Shown here piece after piece: positions 7,696 through 16,541 of a DNA stretch of 64,000 nucleotides (positions are counted from its first letter, which is position 1; each line of letters opens with the position of its first letter). The notes under the pieces were generated by a model. It saw nothing but the letters and a program-made list of their open reading frames with translations. It was not told where the DNA came from and searched no databases. The stretch covers positions 930,001-994,000 of the forward strand of contig NZ_SDAK01000001.1 of assembly GCF_004210295.1 (NCBI RefSeq). The letters are read 5' to 3'. Position numbers and translations under genes: made by a program. The DNA is from Lactococcus sp. S-13 (lineage in GTDB: Bacteria > Bacillota > Bacilli > Lactobacillales > Streptococcaceae).

Positions 7696-8504
7696 GGTTC
7701 TGTTGCAAAGTTTGAAATTTTAAAATAACGTTTCTGCCCCGTGTTCCTCTTAAGCTGTTATTCCCATTAAAATTTTTATTTCAGTAGAGACCGAAAAGCC
7801 GAAGAGCGTTCCATTTCTTCGGTTCTTTTTGTATATTCCTCGAATGGTCTCCATGCCCTTAATCGTGGTTGAGGCAGTCCGGAGACTTCGATAAAATTTA
7901 TTGCGACGTTTGACTGGTCTATGATCTTGCTCAATTAAGTTATTGAGATATTTCACGGTTCGATGCTCTGTTTTGGTGTATAACCCATTTCTCTGTAACT
8001 TTCTAAATGCAGAGCCAATAGAGGGTGCTTTATCAGTTACGATGACTCTAGGTTGTCCAAACTGTTTATGGAGCCTTTTTAAGAAAGCATACGCCGCCTG
8101 CGTGTCTCGTTTCTTTCGTAACCAGATATCTAAGGTTAAACCGTCCGCATCAATTGCTCGATAGAGATAATGCCAACGACCTTTGATTTTAATATAGGTT
8201 TCATCCATTTTCCACGAATAGAAGGACTGTCTATTTTTCTTTTTCCAGAGATGATAGAGCACTTTACTGTATTCTTGAACCCAACGATAAATCGTAGTGT
8301 GACAAACATTTATTCCACGGTCATAAAGCAATTCCTGAACTTCACGATAGCTCAGATTGTAACGGAGGTAGTAACCTACTGCGACAATAATCACATCTTT
8401 TTGGAATTGTTTGCCCTTAAAATGATTCATTTGGAACCCCTCGCTCTCTTTTCCCTTCCATTTTATAATAAATCTAGAAAACTTGGAAACTTCGCAACAG
8501 AACC
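7696..8504 (-). mobile_element. ISS1-type insertion sequence (IS6 family), complete
   Basis: An 809-bp element bounded by 18-bp inverted repeats GGTTCTGTTGCAAAGTTT (7696-7713) and its complement, with one mismatch, at 8487-8504. It holds one intact transposase. Length, ends and transposase size match the ISS1 group common in lactococci. The flanking 8-mers (GCTACTAG-like on the left, ATTTTTCC on the right) differ, so there is no target duplication. This points to a deletion or recombination between two copies rather than simple insertion. Confidence 0.92.
7750..8430 (-). CDS. ISS1-type transposase (IS6 family, DDE)
   Basis: A 226-aa transposase of full expected length. An N-terminal helix-turn-helix region (LSYREVQELLYDRGINVCHTT) precedes the DDE catalytic core. 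The three acidic residues lie in WKMDETYIKIKG, VIVTDKAPS and NNLIEQDHRPVKRR. IS6-family enzymes move by replicative cointegrate formation and can delete adjacent DNA. The gene fills most of the element and appears functional. Confidence 0.95.
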   Translation of the reverse strand: MNHFKGKQFQKDVIIVAVGYYLRYNLSYREVQELLYDRGINVCHTTIYRWVQEYSKVLYHLWKKKNRQSFYSWKMDETYIKIKGRWHYLYRAIDADGLTLDIWLRKKRDTQAAYAFLKRLHKQFGQPRVIVTDKAPSIGSAFRKLQRNGLYTKTEHRTVKYLNNLIEQDHRPVKRRNKFYRSLRTASTTIKGMETIRGIYKKNRRNGTLFGFSVSTEIKILMGITA

Positions 8505-8567
8505 ATTTTTCCCTTACCTTTTGTTTGATTAAGTGGGATGGTCATTTACTTCGTAAAGGTTTTTAAA

Positions 8568-8598
8568 TTGATTCATCCGTCAATAAAAATGATATAAT
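8568..8598 (+). promoter_or_regulatory. Possible queA promoter
   Basis: A TATAAT (8593-8598) lies 19 bases after TTGATT (8568-8573). The long spacer makes it a moderate match. It lies 64 bases past the IS end, so queA probably has its own promoter. Confidence 0.45.
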
Positions 8599-8658
8599 AG
8601 AGCAGTATTGGGCTTTTTAGAAGTCTTGAAAAGAGAAATGGAGTTTGAGAGTTACATA

Positions 8659-9696
8659 ATGAATATAAATGATTTTGATTTTGATTTACCTGAAACATTG
8701 ATTGCGCAAACGCCTTTGGAAAAGCGCTCGGAGTCACGACTTTTGGCGCTTGATCCAAAGACACATGAATTGCAAGATAAGCATTTTTACAATATTATTG
8801 ATGAGCTTGAGGCGGGAGATGCGTTGGTTTTGAATAATACGCGTGTTTTGCCTGCGCGTTTACACGGAGAACGTGCTGAAACTGGCGGTCATATTGAGCT
8901 TTTGTTGCTCAAAGATATGGGCGAAAATCGCTGGGAGACTCTGGCAAAACCTGCGCGTAAAATGAAAATTGGCGAGGAAGTTGTTTTTGGTGACGGACGT
9001 CTGAAGGCTGTGGTTGTCGAGATTTTGGAGCATGGTGGACGAATTGTTGAATTTAAATATGACGGAATCTTCCTTGAAATTTTGGAATCTTTGGGCGAAA
9101 TGCCTTTGCCTCCTTATATCCACGAGCAGCTTGAAGATCAAGAACGTTATCAAACGGTTTTTGCTAAGGAAAATGGCTCTGCAGCAGCTCCTACGGCTGG
9201 TTTGCATTATACGCCTGAGCTTCTTGCAAAAATTGCTGAAAAAGGAGTGAAAATTGTTGAGTTGACGTTGCACGTGGGCTTGGGAACTTTCCGTCCGGTC
9301 AGTGTCGATAATGTTGATGAACATCATATGCACAGCGAATTTTACCAACTTTCTGAGGCGGCAGCTCAAACCCTCCGCGAAGTTAAGGCAGCTGGGCATA
9401 AGGTGGTGGCTTGTGGAACGACGTCAATTCGTACCCTTGAAACCATCGGAAGCAAGTTTGATGGGGATATTCAAGCGGATTCTGGTTGGACAGATATTTT
9501 CATCAAGCCAGGCTATGAGTGGAAAGTCGTTGATGCTTTTAACACAAACTTCCATTTGCCAAAGTCAACTTTGGTCATGCTGGTCGCGGCTTTTGCGGGA
9601 CGTGATTTTGTGCTTGAAGCTTACCAACACGCGATTGATGAGCAATATCGCTTCTTTAGTTTTGGTGATGCCATGTTCGTTCGCCCTAAAAAGTAA
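8659..9696 (+). CDS. queA: S-adenosylmethionine:tRNA ribosyltransferase-isomerase QueA
   Basis: A 345-aa enzyme that transfers and rearranges the ribosyl part of SAM onto preQ1 in the tRNA wobble position, making epoxyqueuosine. The start [17 protein letters not shown] at 8659 matches the family N-terminus; the frame is open upstream but that part is not conserved. Typical blocks include FALSE-start-free [46 protein letters not shown] and [10 protein letters not shown]. The gene is the first chromosomal gene beside the IS/prophage junction and appears intact. Two repeat units follow its stop, then a strong terminator. Confidence 0.95.
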   Translation: MNINDFDFDLPETLIAQTPLEKRSESRLLALDPKTHELQDKHFYNIIDELEAGDALVLNNTRVLPARLHGERAETGGHIELLLLKDMGENRWETLAKPARKMKIGEEVVFGDGRLKAVVVEILEHGGRIVEFKYDGIFLEILESLGEMPLPPYIHEQLEDQERYQTVFAKENGSAAAPTAGLHYTPELLAKIAEKGVKIVELTLHVGLGTFRPVSVDNVDEHHMHSEFYQLSEAAAQTLREVKAAGHKVVACGTTSIRTLETIGSKFDGDIQADSGWTDIFIKPGYEWKVVDAFNTNFHLPKSTLVMLVAAFAGRDFVLEAYQHAIDEQYRFFSFGDAMFVRPKK

Positions 9697-9702
9697 GTTT
9701 TT

Positions 9703-9764
9703 ACTGACGAAAATTGACGTCAGCATTTTCTCTGGCTGATGAAAAATCCGTCAGTATTTTCTCT
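9703..9764 (+). repeat. CTGACG-type repeat, two 31-bp units
   Basis: Two adjacent units of 31 bp (9703-9733 and 9734-9764), each a CTGACG...CGTCAG hairpin followed by a CATTTTCTCT or TATTTTCTCT tail. They lie just past the queA stop. Confidence 0.8.
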
Positions 9765-9786
9765 TAGATCTTAAACTAAAATGAGT

Positions 9787-9813
9787 GTCTGTCCCCGCGG
9801 ACAGACTTTTTTT
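9787..9813 (+). terminator. Strong terminator immediately before a ribosome site
   Basis: GTCTGTCC and GGACAGAC form an 8-bp perfect stem with a CCGC loop, followed by seven T. It terminates queA transcription. The T run touches the AAAGGAA ribosome site of the next gene, whose start is at 9829. Confidence 0.85.
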
Positions 9814-9828
9814 AAAGGAAATTATCAC

Positions 9829-10419
9829 ATGAGTTTTCTCAATTTGGTCATGTTGCCTGATTTTATCAGCATTATTTCTGACGGACAAATTACAACCGAC
9901 CAGCTCATGACCCAGAGCCATTTCAAAAAGTTTGAAACGAGCAAAAATGGCTTTGTGGTCGGCATCACAGGCTTTGAGCTCATCACTAATAACATTCGTA
10001 AAAAATTTTATTACCAGCCCAATCTGACCTTTTTCGAGGCTGAAATTTTGTTGCGCACAGAACTTGAAAAATATAAAAACAAACAAGTTACTTTTGGCAA
10101 AGCGATTGCTTTCAACGCCGTCATTGCTGGGTTTGAAGCGAGCCCTCAAAAAACTGCCCGCGCGATTTCCTTTCATATTGAAAATCAAAAAATCAGTGAA
10201 AATCATTATGAAAACACTGCTGTGCTGTCCCTTGTTCCTGACGATATCAGCTTCAATCCCAACCAAATCATTACCAAAAACATGACCAAATTTGCCAAAG
10301 CAACCGCAATTTTACAAATCCAAACCTTGCAACGTAACGCGCTCTACAAAGTTGCTGACCAATCCAAAACGGTCAATAAAGTCATTTTTCAGGAACTTAT
10401 CAGCCAGAGAAATTACTGA
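9829..10419 (+). CDS. Uncharacterised 196-aa protein
   Basis: The start at 9829 is supported by AAAGGAA 8 bases upstream; an ATG at 9781 lies before the terminator hairpin and is rejected. The protein begins MSFLNLVMLPDFISIISDGQITT and is alternating beta/alpha without membrane segments. The opening, two strands around ISIISDGQ, faintly recalls Ntn-hydrolase-like folds, but no catalytic residue can be assigned. No family is recognised. No promoter is visible between the terminator and the gene, so expression probably depends on read-through. The final codons and stop (RNY, TGA) lie within a CTGACG-type repeat half. Confidence 0.7.
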   Translation: MSFLNLVMLPDFISIISDGQITTDQLMTQSHFKKFETSKNGFVVGITGFELITNNIRKKFYYQPNLTFFEAEILLRTELEKYKNKQVTFGKAIAFNAVIAGFEASPQKTARAISFHIENQKISENHYENTAVLSLVPDDISFNPNQIITKNMTKFAKATAILQIQTLQRNALYKVADQSKTVNKVIFQELISQRNY

Positions 10420-10465
10420 CGTAATCCAAATCTCCAGCTAGCGCTCAGAAAAAATGCTGACGAAA
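10403..10465. repeat. Two CTGACG-type repeat halves at a gene end
   Basis: A reversed half-unit (AGAGAAATTACTGACG, 10407-10422) overlaps the end of the preceding gene. A second half (10436-10465) contains GCGCTCAGAAAAAATGCTGACG, which is the complement of a variant found again near 14490-14520. Confidence 0.6.
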
Positions 10466-10494
10466 AAAAAGACTGAATCAATCAGTCTTTTTTT
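10463..10494. terminator. Bidirectional terminator between convergent genes
   Basis: GACTGA (10471-10476) and TCAGTC (10482-10487) with A-rich and T-rich flanks serve both the plus-strand gene ending at 10419 and the minus-strand small gene ending at 10478. The stop of that small gene lies in the stem. Confidence 0.8.
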
Positions 10495-10648
10495 CATCAT
10501 TTTTTGCTTTTATTGCTGTTGACAAGGTCAATTTCCCTTGAGGATTATATTTTTTAAGCAGCTCATCAATCCGCTGATCCGTCCAAAAATCTGCCGAAGC
10601 AATGAAATTTCCGTCCTTATCTCGATCACCAATAATCTTAAAGCCCAT
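10478..10648 (-). CDS. Small conserved-looking protein after obg (56 aa)
   Basis: A 56-residue frame starting MGFKIIGDRDKDGNFIAS with ATG at 10648 and a GGAGGAG ribosome site 5-6 bases upstream. It reads through to TGA at 10478. It follows obg by 27 bases on the same strand and shares its terminator, so it is likely cotranscribed. The DRDKDGNF stretch resembles a calcium-loop-like turn, but no family is recognised. Confidence 0.7.
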   Translation of the reverse strand: MGFKIIGDRDKDGNFIASADFWTDQRIDELLKKYNPQGKLTLSTAIKAKNDEKKTD

Positions 10649-10675
10649 TTTTCTCCTCCAAAATCAAGTTCTCAA

Positions 10676-11995
10676 TTAGTCTACAAATTCAAATTCAAAC
10701 TTACGGATTCGCACGTAATCGCCATCACGCGCGCCCATTGAACGCAAGGTTTCATCAACACCCATTGCCCGCATTTGACGAGCAAATTTCATCACTGATT
10801 CATCATGATCAAAGTTCGTCATGATAAAGAGTTTTTCAATCTTCTCACCAGACAAACGCCAACCGCCATCATCTTCACGCGACACTTGGAAAGGTTTTTC
10901 TTCTTCTTCAAAGCCATAATAAGCTGCCTCATCCGCCAATTCAGATTCGTCATAAAGCAAGAATTCTGGTGTTTGAGCAAGCAATTCGCTTGTCCGGGCA
11001 AGCAAGCCTTGCAGTCCCGTTTTGGTCAAACCAGAAACTTCAAAAATTTCAGGCATTTCTTGACCGTCAGCTAAATCAGCCGCCAATTTTTCTTTAAATT
11101 CAGCCAATCGCTCTGCAGCACCTGGCATATCCATCTTGTTAGCAACAATGATTTGTGGACGTTCCATCAAGCGCAAGTTATAAGACTCTAACTCATCATT
11201 GATGGTCTTGTAATCGCTATAAGCATCACGTTCCTCAGCTTCCAAGTCAGACATATCCAACACATGGAGCAAGACCCGCGTACGCTCAATATGACGTAAG
11301 AATTGAATTCCAAGCCCCGCACCAGAGTGCGCCCCTTGGATCAAGCCAGGCATATCTGCCATAACGAAACTGTCCCCATAACCCACTTGAACCATACCGA
11401 TATTTGGCGTAATGGTTGTGAAATGATAAGCTCCGATTTTTGGACGAGCATTCGACACTACTGAAAGTAAAGTCGATTTTCCGACAGATGGAAAACCAAC
11501 CAAACCAACGTCAGCAAGCACACGAAGTTCCAAAAGCAAGATTTTATCCTCACCAGGTTCTCCATTTTCAGCCACTTCTGGTGCAGGATTTCTCGGTGTC
11601 GCAAAACGAATATTTCCACGACCACCGCGACCGCCTTTAGCGACCACAAATTCTTGCCCTTTGTCAATCAAGTCCACCAGAACATCGCCTGTTTCATTAT
11701 CTTTAACCGTTGTTCCTTGTGGTACACGAACAATCAAATCCTCAGCCCCACGACCGTGCATACTTTTGTTCATACCTTTTTCCCCTGGTTTCCCACGGAA
11801 AATACGATTGTAACGGAAATCCATCAAAGTTGACATTCCTTCATCAACCTTAAAAATGACAGAACCCCCTTTACCACCATCACCACCAGCAGGGCCACCA
11901 TCTGGAACGTATTTTTCCCGGCGGAAAGCAACAGCGCCATCGCCACCTTTCCCCGCTTTTACTTCAATTCGTGCTGTATCTAAAAACAAAGCCAT
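10676..11995 (-). CDS. obg: Obg/CgtA GTPase
   Basis: A 439-aa essential GTPase acting in 50S ribosome assembly and stress signalling. The glycine-rich Obg fold occupies residues 1-158 ([15 protein letters not shown]). The G domain follows with G1 [12 protein letters not shown]3 DMPGLIQGA and G4 NKMDMP. A C-terminal OCT domain (about 350-430) ends FEFEFVD. Length and domain order are complete. A promoter with extended -10 lies about 70 bases upstream on the minus strand. Confidence 0.97.
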   Translation of the reverse strand: MALFLDTARIEVKAGKGGDGAVAFRREKYVPDGGPAGGDGGKGGSVIFKVDEGMSTLMDFRYNRIFRGKPGEKGMNKSMHGRGAEDLIVRVPQGTTVKDNETGDVLVDLIDKGQEFVVAKGGRGGRGNIRFATPRNPAPEVAENGEPGEDKILLLELRVLADVGLVGFPSVGKSTLLSVVSNARPKIGAYHFTTITPNIGMVQVGYGDSFVMADMPGLIQGAHSGAGLGIQFLRHIERTRVLLHVLDMSDLEAEERDAYSDYKTINDELESYNLRLMERPQIIVANKMDMPGAAERLAEFKEKLAADLADGQEMPEIFEVSGLTKTGLQGLLARTSELLAQTPEFLLYDESELADEAAYYGFEEEEKPFQVSREDDGGWRLSGEKIEKLFIMTNFDHDESVMKFARQMRAMGVDETLRSMGARDGDYVRIRKFEFEFVD

Positions 11996-12065
11996 ACAGT
12001 TTTCTCCTCTAATTTTCTCTAATTATCACTAATTCATTATTCTTTCACAAAAATGCGTGCTATCT

Positions 12066-12074
12066 ATTATAACA
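12066..12074 (-). promoter_or_regulatory. Extended -10 promoter for obg
   Basis: On the minus strand TGTTATAAT (12074-12066) gives a TGn-TATAAT extended -10, about 70 bases before the obg start. No clear -35 is seen. Confidence 0.5.
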
Positions 12075-12108
12075 TTTTATCTCTTATTTTTATAGCTCAT
12101 ACACAATA

Positions 12109-12141
12109 AAAAAATGATAATTAGAAATCATCATTTTTTTA
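12109..12141 (-). terminator. Terminator after divIB
   Basis: A-run plus ATGAT pairs with ATCAT plus T-run on the minus strand, directly after the divIB stop at 12146. Confidence 0.7.
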
Positions 12142-12145
12142 TTTT

Positions 12146-13312
12146 TTAATTTGTAGACGAACTTTCGGTCGTACTTTGAGGCGTGTCCGCTGAGTTAGTC
12201 GCCGCCTTCTTTTCATTTGCTGCCGAACTTGCCGCAGCTTTTGAAGAAGATAAATCGCTCAAATAGGCATCATACGCTGCTTTTGGTTTCGTATAAATCC
12301 CCGCCTCCATATCAATCACTTGAGGCGCTGTTACTTGCTTAGCCACACTTGGATAATAAGGCACCTTCACAGCCATTTGACTCAAAGGAACGCGAATCTG
12401 ATTGCCATCACTCATGTCGATTGCAATAAAATCTTTCGTTGCCTCCGTTGGCGTTTTCGTCACAGTCGTCATCATAGCACGCAATTCTGGCTTGAGTTTC
12501 TCGAAGGCTTTGACAAAGGCTTTCACTTCGTCATCAGAAAAATCCTGCAAAATCGGCAATTTTTCTAATTTAGCCGGATCTTGCGGCGTTTTATAAATAT
12601 AGCCATTCTCTAAAACCAGATAATTTTGGTTGTTACGCTTAACATAAGCCGCGTTCCCCCATTCCTTGATTGTCACCAGAAAATGATTAGGAAACTTATA
12701 ACTTAGCGTAGATTTGGCGACTTTAGGAAAACTTTGGTTAATATTTTGCTCAATCTGATGCTTTTGCTTCATGATTTTGAAAATACTATCTCCAGTTTTA
12801 AGCTTAGAAGCCGTCGCGACCTGCTCAATTGTCTCACTTTGATTTCCCGAGACTTTAAAATCTCCGATTTTGCTCAAAGGTGAAACGGCATAAATCGACC
12901 CTAGAAACACCACGACTGTTACAGCCAAAGCAATCCACATTTTTCGAAGAATCGGCCCCGAACCCGCAAAAATAGACGGACGTTTTTCACGCTCCTGCTC
13001 AACTTGTTGGGCCATCTGATCCAGCTGAGCAAGAATCTGCTCATTAGCTTGTGAAGCTCCTGTTGCTTCTTGCGCCACAAAATCAGACGCTTGTTGCTCT
13101 TCTTGGGCAGCTGGCAGTTCAGGATTTTCTGCTTCAGCTCCTGTTTCTGTGGATTTTGACGAATTTTTTAGAAATGGTGAAGAAAAATAGGACTTTTTTG
13201 ACTGTTCTTTCTTCTGTTCTTTTTCTAATTTCTTCGCTTCAGCAGCTTTTTTTCGCTGGTATTCCAGATTTTTTTGCTGCCAAGGGGTTAAATTATTATC
13301 TTTTTCACTCAT
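12146..13312 (-). CDS. divIB: Cell-division protein DivIB/FtsQ
   Basis: A 388-aa bitopic division protein. Residues 1-120 are a charged, Lys/Glu/Gln-rich cytoplasmic tail. One membrane segment spans about 125-144. A POTRA domain starts at IGDFKVSGNQ, followed by the beta domain and a Ser/Ala-rich tail. It joins FtsL and DivIC in the divisome and controls septal wall synthesis. It overlaps murG by 4 bases (ATGA), so translation is coupled in a murD-murG-divIB order typical of Lactobacillales. Confidence 0.94.
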   Translation of the reverse strand: MSEKDNNLTPWQQKNLEYQRKKAAEAKKLEKEQKKEQSKKSYFSSPFLKNSSKSTETGAEAENPELPAAQEEQQASDFVAQEATGASQANEQILAQLDQMAQQVEQEREKRPSIFAGSGPILRKMWIALAVTVVVFLGSIYAVSPLSKIGDFKVSGNQSETIEQVATASKLKTGDSIFKIMKQKHQIEQNINQSFPKVAKSTLSYKFPNHFLVTIKEWGNAAYVKRNNQNYLVLENGYIYKTPQDPAKLEKLPILQDFSDDEVKAFVKAFEKLKPELRAMMTTVTKTPTEATKDFIAIDMSDGNQIRVPLSQMAVKVPYYPSVAKQVTAPQVIDMEAGIYTKPKAAYDAYLSDLSSSKAAASSAANEKKAATNSADTPQSTTESSSTN

Positions 13313-14382
13313 CGACTTATTTCTTTCACAAGCTGATAAAGACGCTCGCTGGCATCTGGAACTCCAGATTTTAGACTCGCCGTGTGCATTTCTTCATATC
13401 GTTGTGGGTTTTCCAAAATATCAGAAATAGCTTGCACCAGACGCTCACCAGTTAACTCTTCATCTTTAACAATCTGAGCTGCGCCCTGCTCAACATATTC
13501 TTGAGCATTTTTGGTTTGTTGGTCTGCTGTCACATTAGGACTCGGCACATAGATTGCTGGCAAGCCAAGGCCCGTCACTTCGGCAATCGTTGTTGAACCT
13601 GACCGCCCCAAAAAGAGGTGACTTTGTGCCAAAAGTTCGGTCATATTGTTGATGTAAGGACGGATATCGAGATTTTCTGAATCCTTATATTGCTCAAAAA
13701 TAGCCTTATAATCATCATAATAAATCTCACCAGAAGCATAAATTGTCTTAAATGGACATTTGGCAAGCTCTGGTAAGGCTTCGATAAAAGCCTTGTTTAA
13801 GGTCAAAGCACCGCGAGAGCCACCGAAGATAACGACTGTTGGTTGCGCAGATTTTTGAACTTGGGCAGCAGCATCTGCCACTTCTTGTGCCCGTGGATTC
13901 CCTGTAAATGTCGTTTTTTCTGCAGGAAAATATTGCTCAGCCGCATGGAAACCAACTGCAATGCGATCCACTCTTTTCGCCAAAAAACGGTTAGTAATCC
14001 CAGGAAATGAATTTCCCTCATGAATAATCGTTGGAATTTTAAGCTGAGAAGCCGCATAAACAACCGGACCAGCTACATAACCACCTGTTCCCAACACCAC
14101 ATCTGGTTGAAATTCCTTCATGATTTTTTTAGCGTCCGCAACAGAGGTAAAAAATTTATAGGCTGTCTTCAAATTTTGTAAACTCAAAGATCGACGTAGC
14201 CCTTGAATATCCACCGTTTTCAAATTGATTCCAGCTCGTGGGACAATTTTTGATTCCAAGCCTTTTTGAGTGCCGATATACAGAACTTCTACGTCACTTT
14301 CTTTTTGTTTAAGATGCTTCAGAAAAGCTAGTGCTGGATAGATATGGCCGCCAGTTCCGCCACCTGTGATAATGATTCGCAT
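13309..14382 (-). CDS. murG: UDP-GlcNAc:lipid I transferase MurG
   Basis: A 357-aa peripheral membrane glycosyltransferase that adds GlcNAc to lipid I to form lipid II. The N-terminal GGGTGGHIYPALA loop binds diphosphate/acceptor. HEGNSFPGITNR and GGSRGALTLN (second G-loop) follow, and SGSTTIAEVTGLGLPAIYVP forms the UDP-GlcNAc pocket. Length is standard. A repeat-rich intergenic stretch separates it from murD upstream. Confidence 0.97.
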   Translation of the reverse strand: MRIIITGGGTGGHIYPALAFLKHLKQKESDVEVLYIGTQKGLESKIVPRAGINLKTVDIQGLRRSLSLQNLKTAYKFFTSVADAKKIMKEFQPDVVLGTGGYVAGPVVYAASQLKIPTIIHEGNSFPGITNRFLAKRVDRIAVGFHAAEQYFPAEKTTFTGNPRAQEVADAAAQVQKSAQPTVVIFGGSRGALTLNKAFIEALPELAKCPFKTIYASGEIYYDDYKAIFEQYKDSENLDIRPYINNMTELLAQSHLFLGRSGSTTIAEVTGLGLPAIYVPSPNVTADQQTKNAQEYVEQGAAQIVKDEELTGERLVQAISDILENPQRYEEMHTASLKSGVPDASERLYQLVKEISR

Positions 14383-14443
14383 ATTGATTTTTTCTCCAAA
14401 TTCGTTCGGGAAATCGAATATCTGACAAGCGTCAGAACTCCTT

Positions 14444-14570
14444 TTTTACTGACGAAATACTCAGCCAGACACTTTTTTACTGACGAAATTTTCGTCAGCA
14501 TTTTTTCTGAGCGCTTAAGCTTTCGTCAGCATTTTCTCTGACGAACAAAAAATTCGTCAGTAAATTCTCC
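14444..14570. repeat. Cluster of CTGACG-type repeat units between murD and murG
   Basis: At least three units or half-units: TTTTTTACTGACGAAAT, a full hairpin GACGAAATTTTCGTC with tail CAGCATTTTTTCTGAGCGCT, a second half TTTCGTCAGCATTTTCTCT, and a reversed unit GACGAA...TTCGTCAGTAAATTCTCC. It fills most of the murD-murG gap. Confidence 0.75.
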
Positions 14571-14571
14571 C

Positions 14572-15924
14572 TTATTTTTTCAACTTTTCAAAAGTTTCGA
14601 TGAACAAATCACCACGTTCTTCAAAAGTTTTGTACTGATCCCAGCTCGCACAAGCTGGACTTAGCAAAATCGTGTCCCCAGCCACTGTTTGCGGCAAAAC
14701 TTCAACCAAAGCCGTTGCCACATTTTCACTATCAAAGACTGGAATGTTTAATTTTTCAGCCGTTGCTCGTAGCTTTGGAGCCGTTTGACCAAAGGCCACC
14801 ATACCTTTAAGATCTGCCAAATCAGCTTCCAAACTTTCAAAACCATTTCCACGGTCAAGTCCGCCAGCAAGCAGCCAAAGTTTGCGGTTATCAAAACCTG
14901 ACAAAGCTTTTTGGGTCGCCAAAATATTGGTCGCTTTACTGTCATTGTAGACCTTGCGCCCGTCGATTTCACCCAAATATTGCAAACGATGTTTAACTCC
15001 AGCAAAATTGCTCAAAACAGAGACAATCGCTGCTTTATCAGCACCTTGTAATTTGGCCGCTACAATTGCTGCCAAAGCATTTTCCAAATTATGTTCCCCT
15101 GGCAATGAAAGCTCACTCACTTCCATAATCAGTTCCTCTTTGAAGTAAATTTTACCCTCTTGAACATAGGCGCCATCGACTTTTTGAGTTGATGAGAAAG
15201 GCACCACTTGAGCTTTCGTTTTATCAGCCAAAGCCCGACATTTTTCCTGATTAAAATTCAAAATCAAGAAATCATCCGCCAACATATTTTCTTGGATCCG
15301 CCATTTTGCCGCTTCATATGCTTCTTGCGAGCCATGATAATCCAAATGCGCCGAAAACAAATTCGTGATCAAAGCAATTTTAGGACGGAAACGATCAATT
15401 CCCATCAATTGAAAACTAGATAATTCCATGACCAAAGTATCTGAAGCCGTGGCTTTTTCAGCGACTTCTGATGCTGGAAAACCAATATTTCCGGACAATT
15501 TCGCTGACTGACCCGCCGCATTTAAAATATCCGCAATCAACGTTGTTGTCGTTGTTTTACCATTTGTTCCTGTAATTCCGATAATCGGAGCTTCACTAAT
15601 CAAGTAAGCCAACTCCACCTCTGTAATAATCGGAATCTTCAGCGCCTCAGCACGCTCAACCATTGGATTATCATAACGAATCCCAGGATTTTTTACCATC
15701 AAAGCAAAATCTTCATCCAGCAAATCAAGCGGATGACTTCCCGTAATCACCTTAACACCCTCTTCCAAAAGAATCTGCGCTTCTTTGTTTTCCTCAAAAG
15801 GTTTACCATCATTAACAGTAACAATCGCCCCAAGTTCATGTAAAACTAAAGCAGCAGCCATCCCTGAGCGCGCCAAACCAAGAACCAAGATTTTTTTATC
15901 TTCAAATGTCGTTATTTTTTTCAT
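14572..15924 (-). CDS. murD: UDP-N-acetylmuramoyl-L-alanine:D-glutamate ligase MurD
   Basis: A 450-aa ligase adding D-Glu to UDP-MurNAc-L-Ala in the cytoplasm. The start [21 protein letters not shown] at 15924 has AAGGAAT upstream; the frame is open to 15960 without a ribosome site. The ATP loop [14 protein letters not shown] lies near residue 113. SAHLDYHGS and YNDSKATN are the Mur-ligase signatures, with a C-terminal Rossmann domain. Confidence 0.96.
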   Translation of the reverse strand: MKKITTFEDKKILVLGLARSGMAAALVLHELGAIVTVNDGKPFEENKEAQILLEEGVKVITGSHPLDLLDEDFALMVKNPGIRYDNPMVERAEALKIPIITEVELAYLISEAPIIGITGTNGKTTTTTLIADILNAAGQSAKLSGNIGFPASEVAEKATASDTLVMELSSFQLMGIDRFRPKIALITNLFSAHLDYHGSQEAYEAAKWRIQENMLADDFLILNFNQEKCRALADKTKAQVVPFSSTQKVDGAYVQEGKIYFKEELIMEVSELSLPGEHNLENALAAIVAAKLQGADKAAIVSVLSNFAGVKHRLQYLGEIDGRKVYNDSKATNILATQKALSGFDNRKLWLLAGGLDRGNGFESLEADLADLKGMVAFGQTAPKLRATAEKLNIPVFDSENVATALVEVLPQTVAGDTILLSPACASWDQYKTFEERGDLFIETFEKLKK

Positions 15925-16000
15925 TTTATATTCCTTTTTAGGCTGTAAGCACCAAGTCAATTATCAATTTTTCCTGAGGATTACAAACTTTATCTCATCT

Positions 16001-16029
16001 ATTTTACCGCTAATTAAGCTTTTTTTCAA
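16001..16029 (-). promoter_or_regulatory. Promoter for murD
   Basis: On the minus strand TTGAAA (16029-16024) and TAAAAT (16006-16001) are separated by 17 bases, about 75 bases before the murD start. Confidence 0.6.
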
Positions 16030-16091
16030 CAGTCTTACCAACTCATCGCTTTTTTCCTGCATTTTCTACCCGCTCTCTAAGAAAAAAATAC

Positions 16092-16120
16092 AAAAAAAGA
16101 ACTAATATAAAATTAGTTCT
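16092..16120 (-). terminator. Terminator after glnK
   Basis: GAACTAAT and ATTAGTTC arms followed by T7 on the minus strand, 11 bases after the PII stop. Confidence 0.85.
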
Positions 16121-16130
16121 CAGCTAAAAT

Positions 16131-16472
16131 TTAGAGGGCTTGAGCGTCTTCTTCCCCTGTCCGAATCCGAACTACTCGTTCCACAGGTTGAATGAAAATT
16201 TTACCATCACCAACCTCACCCGTTTGCACAGCTTGCGTAATCACCTCAACAATCTCATTAACTTTCTCATCAATGGATACAATTTCTATTTTTATTTTAG
16301 AAAGCAGCGTCGTTTCAATCCGTTGTCCACGGACATACTCCGTAAACCCCTTCTGCTCCCCATAGCCCAAAACCTGCGAAACCGTCATCCCGTGCACCAA
16401 ACCATTATCTGCCAGAGCCCTTTTTAAATCTTCCAATTTATCCGTGCGAATAATCGCTTCTATTTTTTTCAT
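16131..16472 (-). CDS. glnK: PII nitrogen signalling protein
   Basis: A 113-aa PII protein. The N-terminal [20 protein letters not shown] and the C-terminal [26 protein letters not shown] (B and C loops) are typical. The T-loop reads [23 protein letters not shown]. The residue equivalent to E. coli Tyr51, the uridylylation site, is Ile52, so control is probably by ligand binding and contact with AmtB rather than by uridylylation. It follows amtB by about 70 bases on the same strand. GlnK and GlnB cannot be told apart by sequence; the amtB link favours GlnK. Confidence 0.92.
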   Translation of the reverse strand: MKKIEAIIRTDKLEDLKRALADNGLVHGMTVSQVLGYGEQKGFTEYVRGQRIETTLLSKIKIEIVSIDEKVNEIVEVITQAVQTGEVGDGKIFIQPVERVVRIRTGEEDAQAL

Positions 16473-16541
16473 CTTTTACTCACCTCATTTTTATTTTTTA
16501 AATAGCCAAAGTCTTTTTTACCCATTTTTTCTCATAAAAAC

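Noticed and set aside
7696-8504. Recent simple ISS1 insertion into the phage gene
   Set aside because: The two flanks differ and no target duplication exists, and the other part of the cut gene is absent on the far side.
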